Shown here: one piece after another, positions 28,210 through 37,184 of the stretch | How the letters are laid out: each line of letters opens with the position of its first letter | Numbering within the stretch: the stretch's first letter is position 1 | DNA from: Chryseobacterium balustinum | GTDB taxonomy: Bacteria; Bacteroidota; Bacteroidia; Flavobacteriales; Weeksellaceae | Assembly (NCBI RefSeq): GCF_900168205.1 | Contig: NZ_FUZE01000019.1 | Coordinates: 31,530 to 95,529, forward strand | DNA length: 64,000 nt | Direction of reading: 5' to 3' | Notes under the pieces: generated by a model | Database searches by the model: none | What the model was told of the DNA's origin: nothing | Seen by the model: only the letters and a program-made list of their open reading frames with translations | Position numbers and translations under genes: made by a program

Positions 28210-29109
28210 TTACTTATTATTTATTGTTTCAAGCCAATCTGCGCACAATTTTTTCCAGTTCTCGCTCAGCTCATTTTTATCCGTAACAAAAAAACGATGA
28301 CCGCCTTTAGGAAAAATAAATAAAGAACCTTTCACTTTATTTTTCGTCATGGCTTTGTAATATAAAATGCTATTCATTGGAGGAACTGCCGTATCATCCT
28401 GATTGTGAAATAAAATTGTTGGCGGTGTTTTTTCTGTTACCCTATTTTGCATGGAATATTCTCTGATTTTTTCCTCTGAAGCATTTTCTCCAAGCAAGCT
28501 GTTTCGGCTTCCTTTGTGTGCAAATTCTCCTAAATCAATGACCGGACAAAACAAAATGGCAAAGTCAGGAATAGTAGAAATATCTGCTAAATCGTCTTTT
28601 AATCCGGTAAAATCTGTACTGATGTTACTGACCGAAGTTGCTAAATGTCCACCTGCAGAAGTTCCAACAACACCGACTTGGTTGGGCGAAATTCCCCATT
28701 GAACTGCATTTTTTCTAATATATTTGATAGCAGCTTGAGCGTCCTGAAGCGGAGCAATTTCTCTTTGAATTAAATCTGTAGAAGTTGGTAATCTGTAGTT
28801 TAAAACAAAAGCCGAAATTCCCAAAGTATTCATCCATTTTGCGATTTGAAAAGCGCCTTCATCGTAAGTGAGTTTCGAATAGCCACCACCAGGAATAATG
28901 ATGACCGACTTTTGATTTCTCTCTTTTATTGGAGGTAAGAAAGCAAACAATTCAGGCTCTTTCAGTTCTGCTAAAGTTTTTTTCTTCTTGGTTTTAGATG
29001 CCAAAATTTTGGAATTGGGCATTTCGCCTTGTGGCCAGAACATGAGCTTTTCCTGAGCGGGAATTTGTGAAAAAAGAAAAAGAATGAAGAGAAAAAAGGT
29101 TTTTTTCAT
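28210..29109 (-). CDS. Secreted alpha/beta-hydrolase esterase, copy 1 of a tandem pair
   Basis: A 299-residue protein with a signal peptide (FLFILFLFSQIPAQ). The motifs mirror the downstream copy: IIIPGGGYSKLTYDEGAF, GTSAGGHLAT, HNQDDTAVPP and PKGGHRFFVTDK, the last supplying the catalytic His. The most obvious difference from copy 2 is around that His (GGHRFF against GEHNIG), which may alter the substrate. It lies 42 bases from copy 2 and is separated from the KdgF-like cupin upstream by a strong terminator. Confidence 0.82.
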   Translation of the reverse strand: MKKTFFLFILFLFSQIPAQEKLMFWPQGEMPNSKILASKTKKKKTLAELKEPELFAFLPPIKERNQKSVIIIPGGGYSKLTYDEGAFQIAKWMNTLGISAFVLNYRLPTSTDLIQREIAPLQDAQAAIKYIRKNAVQWGISPNQVGVVGTSAGGHLATSVSNISTDFTGLKDDLADISTIPDFAILFCPVIDLGEFAHKGSRNSLLGENASEEKIREYSMQNRVTEKTPPTILFHNQDDTAVPPMNSILYYKAMTKNKVKGSLFIFPKGGHRFFVTDKNELSENWKKLCADWLETINNK

Positions 29110-29140
29110 GACTTTAATTTTTTACTTTAAAGTGTATTTA

Positions 29141-29177
29141 GAAAAAACCTCACAGGTTTTTAAAACCTGTGAGGTTT
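29141..29177 (-). terminator. Terminator between the KdgF-like cupin and the esterase pair
   Basis: A perfect 16-bp stem, AAACCTCACAGGTTTT (29145-29160) with AAAACCTGTGAGGTTT (29162-29177), leaves only one unpaired base. On the minus strand it is followed by a T run. It would stop transcription coming from the cupin gene. Confidence 0.85.
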
Positions 29178-29190
29178 GATTATTAGTAAT

Positions 29191-29532
29191 TTAATCTTTC
29201 AGAAAATCCTCTCTGAATGGAGTGAAAGAATCAATCAATTGTCCGGCTTCCAAACATTTTACACCATGAAAAATATTCGGTTGGGCAAAAAAACCGTCCC
29301 CTTGTTGTAGGATTTTGGTTTCACCATCAACGGTTACTTCAAATTTTCCTGATGCTACATAGGTGATTTGTGAATGAAAATGCTGATGTAAAGTTCCGAT
29401 TGCATCTTTTTCAAATTTAACAATGACCATCATTACTTGGGAGTTGTAGCCTACAAATTGTCTGGAAACTCCACCTCCTAAATCTTCCCATTCAGAATTG
29501 CCGTCGAAAAATGGTTCTTTTTTGAAATTCAT
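29191..29532 (-). CDS. kdgF: KdgF-like cupin, unsaturated galacturonate processing
   Basis: A 113-residue single-domain cupin without a signal peptide, so cytoplasmic. The metal site is HQHFHSQITYVASG (His49, His51, Gln55) with a late His in PNIFHG. KdgF proteins convert 4,5-unsaturated galacturonate from pectin lysis to 5-keto-4-deoxyuronate. The size, motif and setting among pectinases fit this role. It would link the GH105/lyase products to KduI and KduD at 47.9 kb. A generic cupin remains possible. Confidence 0.72.
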   Translation of the reverse strand: MNFKKEPFFDGNSEWEDLGGGVSRQFVGYNSQVMMVIVKFEKDAIGTLHQHFHSQITYVASGKFEVTVDGETKILQQGDGFFAQPNIFHGVKCLEAGQLIDSFTPFREDFLKD

Positions 29533-29577
29533 TTTTTTTGATTTTTATTTTAGTAAGTAAAAGCCTACATTCATTTT

Positions 29578-29660
29578 GTCATTCCGCAGGAACCTAGACT
29601 TAGAATTTAACAGTTGGATAGCTTAGATTCTACGCTTCACTTCGTTTCGCTCTGAATGAC
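29578..29660. repeat. Intergenic repeat with GTCATTC/GAATGAC ends
   Basis: The element begins GTCATTCCGCAGG and ends CTGAATGAC, an inverted repeat at its termini, and contains CGCTTCACTTCGTTTCGCTC. CGGAATGAC also occurs at 27181-27189 as a possible fragment. It looks like a small non-coding dispersed element; family size cannot be judged from one window. Confidence 0.4.
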
Positions 29661-29681
29661 AAATTGACTGTTTACTTTTTT

Positions 29682-29735
29682 CTCTCGCAGATTAAACGGA
29701 TTACGCAGATTTTAAAGTTTTTAATCTGTAAGAGA
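29682..29735. repeat. Intergenic imperfect palindrome, CTCTCGCAGATT-type
   Basis: CTCTCGCAGATTAAA (29682-29696) pairs with TTTAATCTGTAAGAG with two mismatches. It lies immediately after the CE12 gene on the minus strand. It belongs to the same family as 4838-4893 and 50981-51047. Confidence 0.5.
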
Positions 29736-29736
29736 A

Positions 29737-30474
29737 TTATTTTATATATTTTTCCAAACCGGTTTTTAAATCTTTCAAAGATTTTACAGCTAGTTTTGCT
29801 ACAGTTTCGGCACCCAATTTTGATAAATGGGTGTCGTCTGCTTTATCTTTTGCATAGTAAGAATTTTCACCTGCTTTAAAATGAAGATGCAGCAGCTTTG
29901 ATTTTTCCGGGCCGTAAGAAATTTCCATTTGTTCGGTCAGTAATTGCATATCTACAAAAGCTACTTTCATATCATTTGCCACCATTCTTACCACCAAAGG
30001 ATAATCGGTGTGAGTGTCTATTAAAACCCCATTTTCATTAAAATTTCTTCTTGTAATTGAAGTCATTAAAATTGGCGTTGCACCTTTTGCTCTGGTTTCG
30101 TTCACATATCTTTCCAAATTGGCTCTGTATTGAGTGTAAGGATTGGTAAATTTTGTAGAATCTTTAAGTTTCTGATCATTATGACCAAACTGAATCACCA
30201 CAAAATCACCTTTTTTAAGCTGTTTTTCCACTTTATCCCATCTTCCCTCGGTTCTGAAACTTTTAGAACTTCTTCCATTCATCGCATGATTCTGAATTTC
30301 AATTCCGTTGGTCATGAATTGTCCTAAAACCTGTCCCCATCCATGTTCAGGATTTTTATCTGGGTTTTCTTTGTTGGCCATTGTAGAATCGCCAATCAGA
30401 AATAAGGTTGGTTTTTTCTGAGCTAAAACGATTGTTGAAATTACAACGCTTAGAATTAAAAGTATTTTTTTCAT
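29737..30474 (-). CDS. Secreted rhamnogalacturonan acetylesterase, SGNH/CE12 type
   Basis: A 245-residue protein with a signal peptide (ILLILSVVISTIVLAQ). SGNH blocks are in order: LIGDSTMANK (nucleophile Ser), GWGQVLGQFM, NGRSSKSFRTEGRW, IQFGHNDQK and DDTHLSKLGAE with the catalytic Asp and His. Block order and length match CE12 enzymes, which remove acetyl groups from rhamnogalacturonan I or related pectins. A second CE12-like gene is at 34507-35334. Both are flanked by pectin enzymes. Confidence 0.88.
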   Translation of the reverse strand: MKKILLILSVVISTIVLAQKKPTLFLIGDSTMANKENPDKNPEHGWGQVLGQFMTNGIEIQNHAMNGRSSKSFRTEGRWDKVEKQLKKGDFVVIQFGHNDQKLKDSTKFTNPYTQYRANLERYVNETRAKGATPILMTSITRRNFNENGVLIDTHTDYPLVVRMVANDMKVAFVDMQLLTEQMEISYGPEKSKLLHLHFKAGENSYYAKDKADDTHLSKLGAETVAKLAVKSLKDLKTGLEKYIK

Positions 30475-30495
30475 TTTAATTATTTTTTTATTTAA

Positions 30496-30521
30496 GTTCT
30501 TTTGTCTTAAAACAAAAGAAC
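30496..30521. repeat. Palindrome GTTCTTTTGT in the gap before the CE12 gene
   Basis: GTTCTTTTGT (30496-30505) and ACAAAAGAAC (30512-30521) pair perfectly around a 6-base loop. The 30475-30732 gap has no gene and further contains AT-rich dispersed sequence. The palindrome may be a processing or attenuation hairpin upstream of the CE12 gene. Confidence 0.4.
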
Positions 30522-30732
30522 CAAAAGTTCAAGACTTGGAAACTTCCGCTAAAAATTTAAATTAAATCCTAAAATTTCCAAAACTCGTGCGGATTCAATT
30601 TTTCTTTTGTTTTCATAATTTTTTGCCGCACTCAAACAGTGGAAATTTTTTAACGGATTGAATTTAAATTTTCTTAACGCTCCATTTTCTTATGTCATTT
30701 TATTATGGTAACAATTAATTACTCATTACCAA

Positions 30733-31710
30733 TTATTTATTATTAATATTGGGGTTCCAGTCTCCGAAAATATTTTTGATTGTATATTTTTTCATTTCTT
30801 TTTTTGTCAACTGATGAGACCATGCAACACGATTTTCCGTTTTTCCACCTTCACCTTTGCTTCCAAATTCTGCGTAATAAGCAGTTTTGTCTTTATCGGG
30901 AAACATTTTGTCACCTTTCCAGGGATTCCAACCTTCGGGAAGAATGTGATTTCCCATTTCGGTATTGATGAAAACTGTTTTTGCATACGGTCGCCAAGGC
31001 CTTCCTAAAAATACTTTTGTAATGCCTTCTTTTGCAATTAATTTACAGTCGAAAAATACATAACCAAATTCTTTACTTTGGTCTGTTGAAGCAGCAGTGA
31101 TGTAAGAATTGGCCAAACTTTTAATCGTACAGTTTTTGAAAACAACGGTTGCCGAACCAAATAGGAAATCGGTTGTTCCTTCGATATAACAGTTTTCATA
31201 AAATTGTCTGCTGTGATTTCCGCCTGTATAAACGGTATCCTGGCAACCTAATATTTTAGAATTTTTAATGCTGAAACGGTCACCTTCTACATGAAGAACA
31301 ACGGCTTGTCCCTGATTACAAGAACTATTTTGAATCGTTATGTCAGAAATTTTAATATCATCCGACATTATCAAAAGCGTGTACGAATTGAAGGTTGTCA
31401 TTTTCTCATTCAAAGCATCGGTTTTTCCGGAGTAATCATCGTTGGTGATGATGGTGTTTTCTTTGTTTTCGCCTTGTAAAGTGATTTTATGTTTTGAAGA
31501 GGGAATGACTATTTTTTCATGATATGTTCCTGCTTTTATTTTAACCAGAGCTTCACCCGGACCCAAATCTCTGATTGAAGTTATCGCTTTCTGAATGGAG
31601 GTAAATTGCCCGCTTCCGTCTTGTGCAACGGTGATTGTTGTGTAAGGTTCATTTCCTGCCAATAAAAAATTGGTGATGGAAATGAAGAGTATTAAAAGTA
31701 GTTTTTTCAT
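30733..31710 (-). CDS. Secreted pectin methylesterase, family CE8 (copy 2)
   Basis: A 325-residue protein with a signal peptide (LLLILFISITNFLLAG). CE8 signatures are all visible: the N-terminal GSGQFTSIQKAI, GQAVVLHVEGDRFSI (Gln), CQDTVY (Asp), YIEGTTDFLFGSATVVF (Asp) and LGRPWRPYAKTVF (Arg and Trp). It removes methyl esters from homogalacturonan, opening it to the lyases and GH28. The other CE8 (41100-42122) differs in length and loops, which may allow different methylation patterns to be attacked. Confidence 0.92.
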   Translation of the reverse strand: MKKLLLILFISITNFLLAGNEPYTTITVAQDGSGQFTSIQKAITSIRDLGPGEALVKIKAGTYHEKIVIPSSKHKITLQGENKENTIITNDDYSGKTDALNEKMTTFNSYTLLIMSDDIKISDITIQNSSCNQGQAVVLHVEGDRFSIKNSKILGCQDTVYTGGNHSRQFYENCYIEGTTDFLFGSATVVFKNCTIKSLANSYITAASTDQSKEFGYVFFDCKLIAKEGITKVFLGRPWRPYAKTVFINTEMGNHILPEGWNPWKGDKMFPDKDKTAYYAEFGSKGEGGKTENRVAWSHQLTKKEMKKYTIKNIFGDWNPNINNK

Positions 31711-31740
31711 AAAATATCTTTATGATTGATTCTGAATTTT

Positions 31741-31900
31741 TAAAACGCAAAGGTTTAATTTATAATCTTTAAACTTTAAGGAGCAAAGCTTGCGACAAGT
31801 CGCTGATGAAGCTTGAAAAAAAACGTTCGCTTAAAATCAATTTATTGATTATCCTTTGCTCCTAAATATTTTCAATAAATAATAAATCTTTGCGTTTTAA
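31741..31900. repeat. 160-base nested inverted repeat between esterase genes
   Basis: Outer arms AAAACGCAAAGG (near 31743) and CTTTGCGTTTT (near 31888) and inner arms AAGGAGCAAAGC (near 31778) and CCTTTGCTCCT (31853-31863) can fold into one large two-stage hairpin. Similar CTTTGCG motifs occur at 51.2, 52.4 and 54.9 kb. It fills the gap between the CE8 and the alpha/beta-hydrolase genes and contains no ORF. Confidence 0.55.
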
Positions 31901-31918
31901 TTTGCCTAAACCTAAACC

Positions 31919-32821
31919 TTATTTCAACGTTTTATCTAAAAAATCCACAGTCAGATTCAAAGTTTCAGTGAACCAGGGTTCTGCAGACCAAAAGGAATGC
32001 GGAGTGTCTTTTATTTCGTGATATTCGGTAAAGATATTATGACTTTTTAGAATCTTCATCATATCGTCTCTTCCTGCATGAAATCGAGGCTGAGAAGAAT
32101 TGATGAATAGAGTAGGAGGTGTATTTTTACCAACAAATTCTAGAGGTGAAGCTTCTGTCCAGTTCTTTAAATTCACATTTCTGTCACCGTCTAACCAAAA
32201 GGCTGCATAAGTGCTTTCTTCAGCTTCAGGATGAATAAACGATACAATTCCGTCTACATTAACGATTGCCTGAATTTTATTTTTAGTTTTTACCCCCACT
32301 AAAGTTGCGATTTGCGCGCCTGCAGATTCTCCTAAAACTGCGATTTTTTTTGTGTCTAAAGAATAGTTCTTTTTATTTTTCTTTAAATATTTAATGGCAT
32401 TTTCTACATCATCAATTGCTGCGGGATACTTTGCCACTTCACTTAACCGGTAACCGACTGCAATGGCAACATAACCTTTTGAAGCCAATTCCTGAGCCAT
32501 ATATTTTTCGTTTTCCTTACTTCCTGAAATCCAACCGCCACCGTGAACCAATGCAATTCCGGGATATTTTTTAGATTTATCGAGAGGATAATAAATATCT
32601 GCTTTTAAAGATAATCCGTTGATGTTGGCATACTCCACATCTTTATCGATCCCGATGTTTGCCGGAATTGGCCTGTTCAACGGAGTAATAAACGGATGTT
32701 TCTTTTTCAGTTTTTCATAAGTTGCCTCGTTTGTGTAAGGAGTAGCATTCGGCTTTGTCTGGCCGAATGCTTTTGCTCCTACAAAAAAAACAAAAAGAAA
32801 ATATAGTTTGTGAAAACTCAT
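31919..32821 (-). CDS. Secreted alpha/beta-hydrolase esterase (BD-FAE-like)
   Basis: Start taken at MSFHKLYFLFVFFVGAKAFG, which gives a signal peptide and avoids overlap with the upstream GH28 stop; the product has 300 residues. Motifs are ALVHGGGWISGSKENE (oxyanion hole), LGESAGAQIATLVG (nucleophile) and a late DTPHSFW with the catalytic His. This arrangement resembles bifunctional carbohydrate esterases of the BD-FAE type. In this locus it could remove acetyl, methyl or feruloyl groups from pectin. The exact ester is not shown by the sequence. Confidence 0.8.
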   Translation of the reverse strand: MSFHKLYFLFVFFVGAKAFGQTKPNATPYTNEATYEKLKKKHPFITPLNRPIPANIGIDKDVEYANINGLSLKADIYYPLDKSKKYPGIALVHGGGWISGSKENEKYMAQELASKGYVAIAVGYRLSEVAKYPAAIDDVENAIKYLKKNKKNYSLDTKKIAVLGESAGAQIATLVGVKTKNKIQAIVNVDGIVSFIHPEAEESTYAAFWLDGDRNVNLKNWTEASPLEFVGKNTPPTLFINSSQPRFHAGRDDMMKILKSHNIFTEYHEIKDTPHSFWSAEPWFTETLNLTVDFLDKTLK

Positions 32822-32834
32822 ATTAAAATGAAAA

Positions 32835-34496
32835 TTATTTAACTGCGTTTTTTGCAACCTCTTTCGAAATTTGCAATTGGTCGCCTTTTACATCTTTCGG
32901 CAGTTTTACCGCTGATGTTTTGCTTCCTAAAACCTTAATCGTTGGTTTTTGAGAAGATTCTAACTGAAGGGTAGACAGATCCACATTTTTACTGTTGTAA
33001 ACAACGGCTCCGGTTCCTTCACTGTATTTAAGCTTTACATTTTTCAATGTAATTCCGTCTGCATCTACGATGGTTAATGCTTTTTTAGTATCAAACTGAG
33101 AATCTTCAATGACAATATTTTTGATATTCATTTCAGCTAAACCATTGATGGTAATCGCTTCGTAAGAATTAACCGCATTGATGTTTTTAAAATAAATATT
33201 TCTGAAAATTGGTGTTTCCTCAGTTACCGGGAATGTTTTTTCAGGAGCTTTATTTCCTTCCTCTTTTTGCCCGTCTTCCAAAACTGGAGAAGCTCCTTCG
33301 TAGAACATATTAAACCCGATCGTTTGAGTTGGAATATTGATCATATCGATGTTTTTTACATAAATGTTTTCAACGACACCACCTCTTCCACGAGTTGTTT
33401 TGAAACGAAGACCGATATCAGTTCCAATAAATGTACAATCTGAAACATGAATATTTCTCGCACCACCAGACATTTCGCTTCCGATCACAAAACCTCCGTG
33501 ACCATGATAAACCACATTATTTTTGATGATTACATTTTCTGTTGGCATTCCTCTTTTTCTCCCGTCTTCATTTTTTCCTGATTTAATGCAGATTGCATCG
33601 TCACCTACATCAAAAGTATTGTCGTAGATCAAAACATTTTTGCAAGATTCTAAATCTACACCGTCACCATTTTGAGAATACCAAGGATTTCTTACCGTAA
33701 GATTTCTTAAAATTAAGTTTGAAGTCATTAATGGATGAAGATTCCAAGCTGGAGAGTTTTGGAAAGTCGGTCCGTCTAAAAGAACCTGATCACAACCTAC
33801 GATGCTTACCATTACCGGACGAAGGAAATCTTTTACAGATTCCAGTTCAGATTTTGAAATTTTATCAGGAACATTGAAGCTTGAGCTGCTTTCAAATCCT
33901 TTTTTATAGCTTTCTGAAGGATACCAGTTTTTGCCGTCTTTAGAAAGAATTCCACCTGAAGCTACGATTTCTTTCCATTGAGATTCTGCCATTTTACTTT
34001 TTTTAATAGCTCTCCACGCATCACCGCTTCCATCAATTACCCCTTTTCCTGTAATCGCAATATTTTTGGCATTTTTTGCTGAAATCGGAGACTGGCAACG
34101 AATGGTATTTAAACCTTCAAAGCTTACATCTACCAAAGGATAATCGTTTTTATCTTTACTGAAAACTACAAATGCACCTTCCTCGATATGAAGATTGATG
34201 TTACTCTGCAAAACAATGGGTCCCGTCAACCACATTCCTCTTGGAACAACCAGTTTACCGCCGCCTTTTTTTACCAAAGCGTCGATTGCTTTTTTGAAAG
34301 CTTCTGTATTTTTTACATTTCCACCTGCAATACCTCCAAAGTCTTTGATGGAAACTGTATTGGCTGGAAAAGAAGTTTCCGTCACCTGCGGCATTTTAAA
34401 CTCAATATTATTGTAAATATCTAAATTTTGCGCATAGATTTGTCCCGAAAACATCATCGCTGCAACAAGACCAATTATTTTGAATGACTTCTTCAT
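32835..34496 (-). CDS. Secreted polygalacturonase-like glycoside hydrolase, GH28
   Basis: A 553-residue protein with a signal peptide (IGLVAAMMFSGQIYAQ). GH28 landmarks are FQNSPAWNLHPL, NPWYSQNGDGVDLESC with its Asp, FDVGDDAICIKSG with the paired Asp, VYHGHGGFVIGS with the catalytic-region His, and LRFKTTRGRGG in place of the RIK motif. A parallel beta-helix spans most of the chain. GH28 enzymes hydrolyse homogalacturonan or xylogalacturonan, some as exo-enzymes. It lies between an esterase and a CE12 gene with gaps of about 10 bases, so it is in an operon. Confidence 0.92.
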   Translation of the reverse strand: MKKSFKIIGLVAAMMFSGQIYAQNLDIYNNIEFKMPQVTETSFPANTVSIKDFGGIAGGNVKNTEAFKKAIDALVKKGGGKLVVPRGMWLTGPIVLQSNINLHIEEGAFVVFSKDKNDYPLVDVSFEGLNTIRCQSPISAKNAKNIAITGKGVIDGSGDAWRAIKKSKMAESQWKEIVASGGILSKDGKNWYPSESYKKGFESSSSFNVPDKISKSELESVKDFLRPVMVSIVGCDQVLLDGPTFQNSPAWNLHPLMTSNLILRNLTVRNPWYSQNGDGVDLESCKNVLIYDNTFDVGDDAICIKSGKNEDGRKRGMPTENVIIKNNVVYHGHGGFVIGSEMSGGARNIHVSDCTFIGTDIGLRFKTTRGRGGVVENIYVKNIDMINIPTQTIGFNMFYEGASPVLEDGQKEEGNKAPEKTFPVTEETPIFRNIYFKNINAVNSYEAITINGLAEMNIKNIVIEDSQFDTKKALTIVDADGITLKNVKLKYSEGTGAVVYNSKNVDLSTLQLESSQKPTIKVLGSKTSAVKLPKDVKGDQLQISKEVAKNAVK

Positions 34497-34506
34497 TATT
34501 TCTTTA

Positions 34507-35334
34507 TTATTTAGTTTTAATTATATTTTTAAATTCTGTGAACACCATCTGTGCGACCACTTTTGCTCCGTCCGGCTGAAAGTGTGTGTTGTCTTTCTGA
34601 CCTTTGGGATACGCTTCATAAACTCCTTCCGGAAGATTCATAAAGTAATGACTGCTCACATAATCCTGACCTTTTTTGGTGAAAAAATCCATCGATAGTT
34701 TGTTTAAATCGATATACGGAATCTTCATTTCTTTCGCAATATCAATCGGAGCCTGCCAATATTCACCATGAACGTTTTCTAATTTTCCATCTTTCCAAGG
34801 GTAATTTCTCGCAACCGGAGTTACAATAATTGGTTTACCTCCTTTTTGAATAGTTTGAGTGACAAATAATCTTAAAAATTCTTTGTAGCCTTCGATATTT
34901 ACATAACGTTCTGTATGTTTTTCTGAACCATCATTGTGACCAAATTGCATAATCACATAATCGTTGGGTTGCAGATGTTCATAAACATATCGCCATCTTC
35001 CTTCCTGAAAAAATGTTCTCGTACTTCTTCCGCCATGTGCTCTGTCAATGATTTTCACCGAATCTTTTAATGCTGAAAAACCTTTCAAACTGTCTTTTAC
35101 AAAAAACGGCTGAAAAACCTGTCCCCATCCTGTAATAGGATAACGGACTTTCATATAATCTTTTCCGGGCTCGTAATCTCCAGTGTAATCTGCCATTGTA
35201 GAATCGCCGATGAGGTAAATATGAGTAACCTTTTTATTAATTTTATTTTTGGCTACGACATTTTGCGACTGACAGGAAGAAAGAAGAAATACTGCAGCTA
35301 AAAAGGAAATGATATGATTAAATGTTTTGTTCAT
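34507..35334 (-). CDS. Rhamnogalacturonan acetylesterase lipoprotein, SGNH/CE12 type
   Basis: Start taken at MNKTFNHIISFLAAVFLLSS, giving the lipobox LLSSC and a 275-residue lipoprotein; the longer frame has a non-signal N-terminus. SGNH motifs are LIGDSTMADY, ITGWGQVFQPF, GGRSTRTFFQEGRW, MQFGHNDG and DNTHFQPDGAKVV. Compared with the other CE12 (29737-30474) it has a longer insert after GDSTM and is membrane-anchored rather than free. It is 10 bases upstream of the GH28 gene. Confidence 0.87.
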   Translation of the reverse strand: MNKTFNHIISFLAAVFLLSSCQSQNVVAKNKINKKVTHIYLIGDSTMADYTGDYEPGKDYMKVRYPITGWGQVFQPFFVKDSLKGFSALKDSVKIIDRAHGGRSTRTFFQEGRWRYVYEHLQPNDYVIMQFGHNDGSEKHTERYVNIEGYKEFLRLFVTQTIQKGGKPIIVTPVARNYPWKDGKLENVHGEYWQAPIDIAKEMKIPYIDLNKLSMDFFTKKGQDYVSSHYFMNLPEGVYEAYPKGQKDNTHFQPDGAKVVAQMVFTEFKNIIKTK

Positions 35335-35345
35335 TTTAAAGTTTT

Positions 35346-35411
35346 TATCTATCACAGATGAAACAGATTGTGCATGTTTTTTTTAAATTATCTGCGAAAT
35401 CAGTGAGAGTA
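35346..35411. repeat. Intergenic CTGCGA-type repeat copy (degenerate)
   Basis: The gap between the GH43 and CE12 genes holds CACAGATGAAACAGATTGTGC and ATCTGCGAAATCAGTGAGAG, a degenerate member of the CTCTCGCAGATT family. The pairing is weaker than in the 50981 copy. Confidence 0.35.
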
Positions 35412-35416
35412 AAAAA

Positions 35417-37060
35417 TTAATTTTTTGTTATTCTGAAATACTCAAAATCTGCATAGCCACCACGGTTCGCTTTCTGTGTGCTTATAGAATATAATCCCAC
35501 CTTAGCACCAATCCATTTTCCTGGTTTTGCCTGAAACGGTTCACCAACTTTTATGAAATTCTTCCCGTTTTCACTGTAGCTGAAGGTGCAAATTCCGTTG
35601 GGTTCGTTGACGTTAACTTTAAAATAAGCTTCGTTACTTTTTAATTTAGCTTCAAACAAAACTTTTTCTTCACCACCTTTTTCAGCCTTTTCGGCTTTTC
35701 TCAACTGAACATAATATCCGTCAGTTTTATTGGTGATAACGATCGATGCGTGATCCATTCCCATTACTAAAAGTCCTGCAGTTTTTCCTTCTTTGGCATC
35801 TTCCGGAGTTAATTTAACTTTAGTGGAAGCCACAAAATTCGGAGCCGGGAATTTTTGAGTCAAAAGATTCGGAACATTCCAAAGGTTTTTATCATTTTCA
35901 CCCATTTTCATGGAGAATAATCTCAGGAATTTTTGTCCGGGAAGTTTGGATGACCAAACGATGTTTTCGTTGGCGCTCCATTGCCACTGTAAACCTAATT
36001 TTTCACTATCAAATTCATCCGTTTCAGGAGGTGTTACGATAGGATACGTTTTACCAACGTTAGGTTTTTTATAAGTAAGAACAGGCTCTCCGATTCCGTT
36101 TTTATCGTTGTCGATTCCCATTACAGGCCAATCTTTTTCCCACTTCATCGGTTGAAGATGCACGATCCTTCCACCTGCATCCACATCCTGAAAATGATAG
36201 AACCAATCTTCACCTGAAGGATTGTCAACCCAAGCTCCCTGATGAGGTCCGTTTATTTTTGTTTTCCCCTGTTCGAGAACTGTTTTCTCTTCGTAAGGAC
36301 CATAAATATTTTTTGATCTTAAAACCAATTGCCAACCTGTAGCAACTCCACCTGCAGGAGCAAAAATATAGTAATAACCGTTTCTTTTGTACATTTTTGG
36401 ACCTTCAACGGTTGGATGAGCATCATGTCCGTCAAAAATGTGAACGCCTTTATCTAAAACTTTCGTTCCTTCAGTATTCATTTTATTGATGGAAAGCAAA
36501 CTTTTTACTCCGGCACGGCTTCCTGCCCAGCCATGAACCAAATAGGCTTGACCATCTTCGTCCCAGAAAGGACAAGAATCAATTAAACCTTTTCCTTCCA
36601 TGACCAAAACGGGGTCTTCCCATTTTCCAAGTGGATCTTTGGTTTTTACCATATAAATTCCGAAATCGGGGTCGCCCCAATAAATATAGAATTCACCTTG
36701 ATGAAAACGGATTGCAGGAGCCCAAACTCCGTCACCTCTTTTGGGAGTGCTGAAATTTTTTGCGGGTAAAACGTCAGGCAAAGCATAGTTGACCAATTTC
36801 CAGTTGACCATATCTTTTGAATGAAGAATTGGTAATCCCGGAGCTTCATTGAAACTTGAAGCGGTCATATAATAATCATCACCCACACGAGTAACGTCCG
36901 GATCTGAATAATCTGCGTATAAAATCGGGTTTCTGTAGTTTTTTCCCTGATCGGCAGTCCAGACTTCTGAAACATATTGCTTTTCCTGAGCATTCAAATA
37001 AGTTGAAGCAATAGAAAATGCGGTTATTGAAAGTATATTTAAAATATTTTTTGTCTTCAT
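35417..37060 (-). CDS. Secreted glycoside hydrolase, family GH43
   Basis: Start taken at MKTKNILNILSITAFSIAST; an ATG five codons upstream is also possible. The product has 547 residues with a signal peptide. The five-bladed propeller domain (about residues 35-330) shows LYADYSDPDVTRVGDDYYM with the catalytic Asp, then VDSCPFWDEDG-like and VEGPKMYKRNGYYYIFAP with the likely acid Glu. A C-terminal beta-sandwich domain (about 345-547, FDSEKLGLQWQWS) completes it. GH43 members act on arabinans, xylans or galactans; in a pectin locus arabinan or galactan side chains are the likely target. Confidence 0.9.
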   Translation of the reverse strand: MKTKNILNILSITAFSIASTYLNAQEKQYVSEVWTADQGKNYRNPILYADYSDPDVTRVGDDYYMTASSFNEAPGLPILHSKDMVNWKLVNYALPDVLPAKNFSTPKRGDGVWAPAIRFHQGEFYIYWGDPDFGIYMVKTKDPLGKWEDPVLVMEGKGLIDSCPFWDEDGQAYLVHGWAGSRAGVKSLLSINKMNTEGTKVLDKGVHIFDGHDAHPTVEGPKMYKRNGYYYIFAPAGGVATGWQLVLRSKNIYGPYEEKTVLEQGKTKINGPHQGAWVDNPSGEDWFYHFQDVDAGGRIVHLQPMKWEKDWPVMGIDNDKNGIGEPVLTYKKPNVGKTYPIVTPPETDEFDSEKLGLQWQWSANENIVWSSKLPGQKFLRLFSMKMGENDKNLWNVPNLLTQKFPAPNFVASTKVKLTPEDAKEGKTAGLLVMGMDHASIVITNKTDGYYVQLRKAEKAEKGGEEKVLFEAKLKSNEAYFKVNVNEPNGICTFSYSENGKNFIKVGEPFQAKPGKWIGAKVGLYSISTQKANRGGYADFEYFRITKN

Positions 37061-37184
37061 GAAATTCAAATTCATTGATTAAATGTAGTTATCCACAATT
37101 GGCTATTTCAATGTTAGTAACTTTTTAAAAAAAAATGATTTTTTTATTTTGCTACGTTTTTTGAAATGACAATGCAATAACCAT

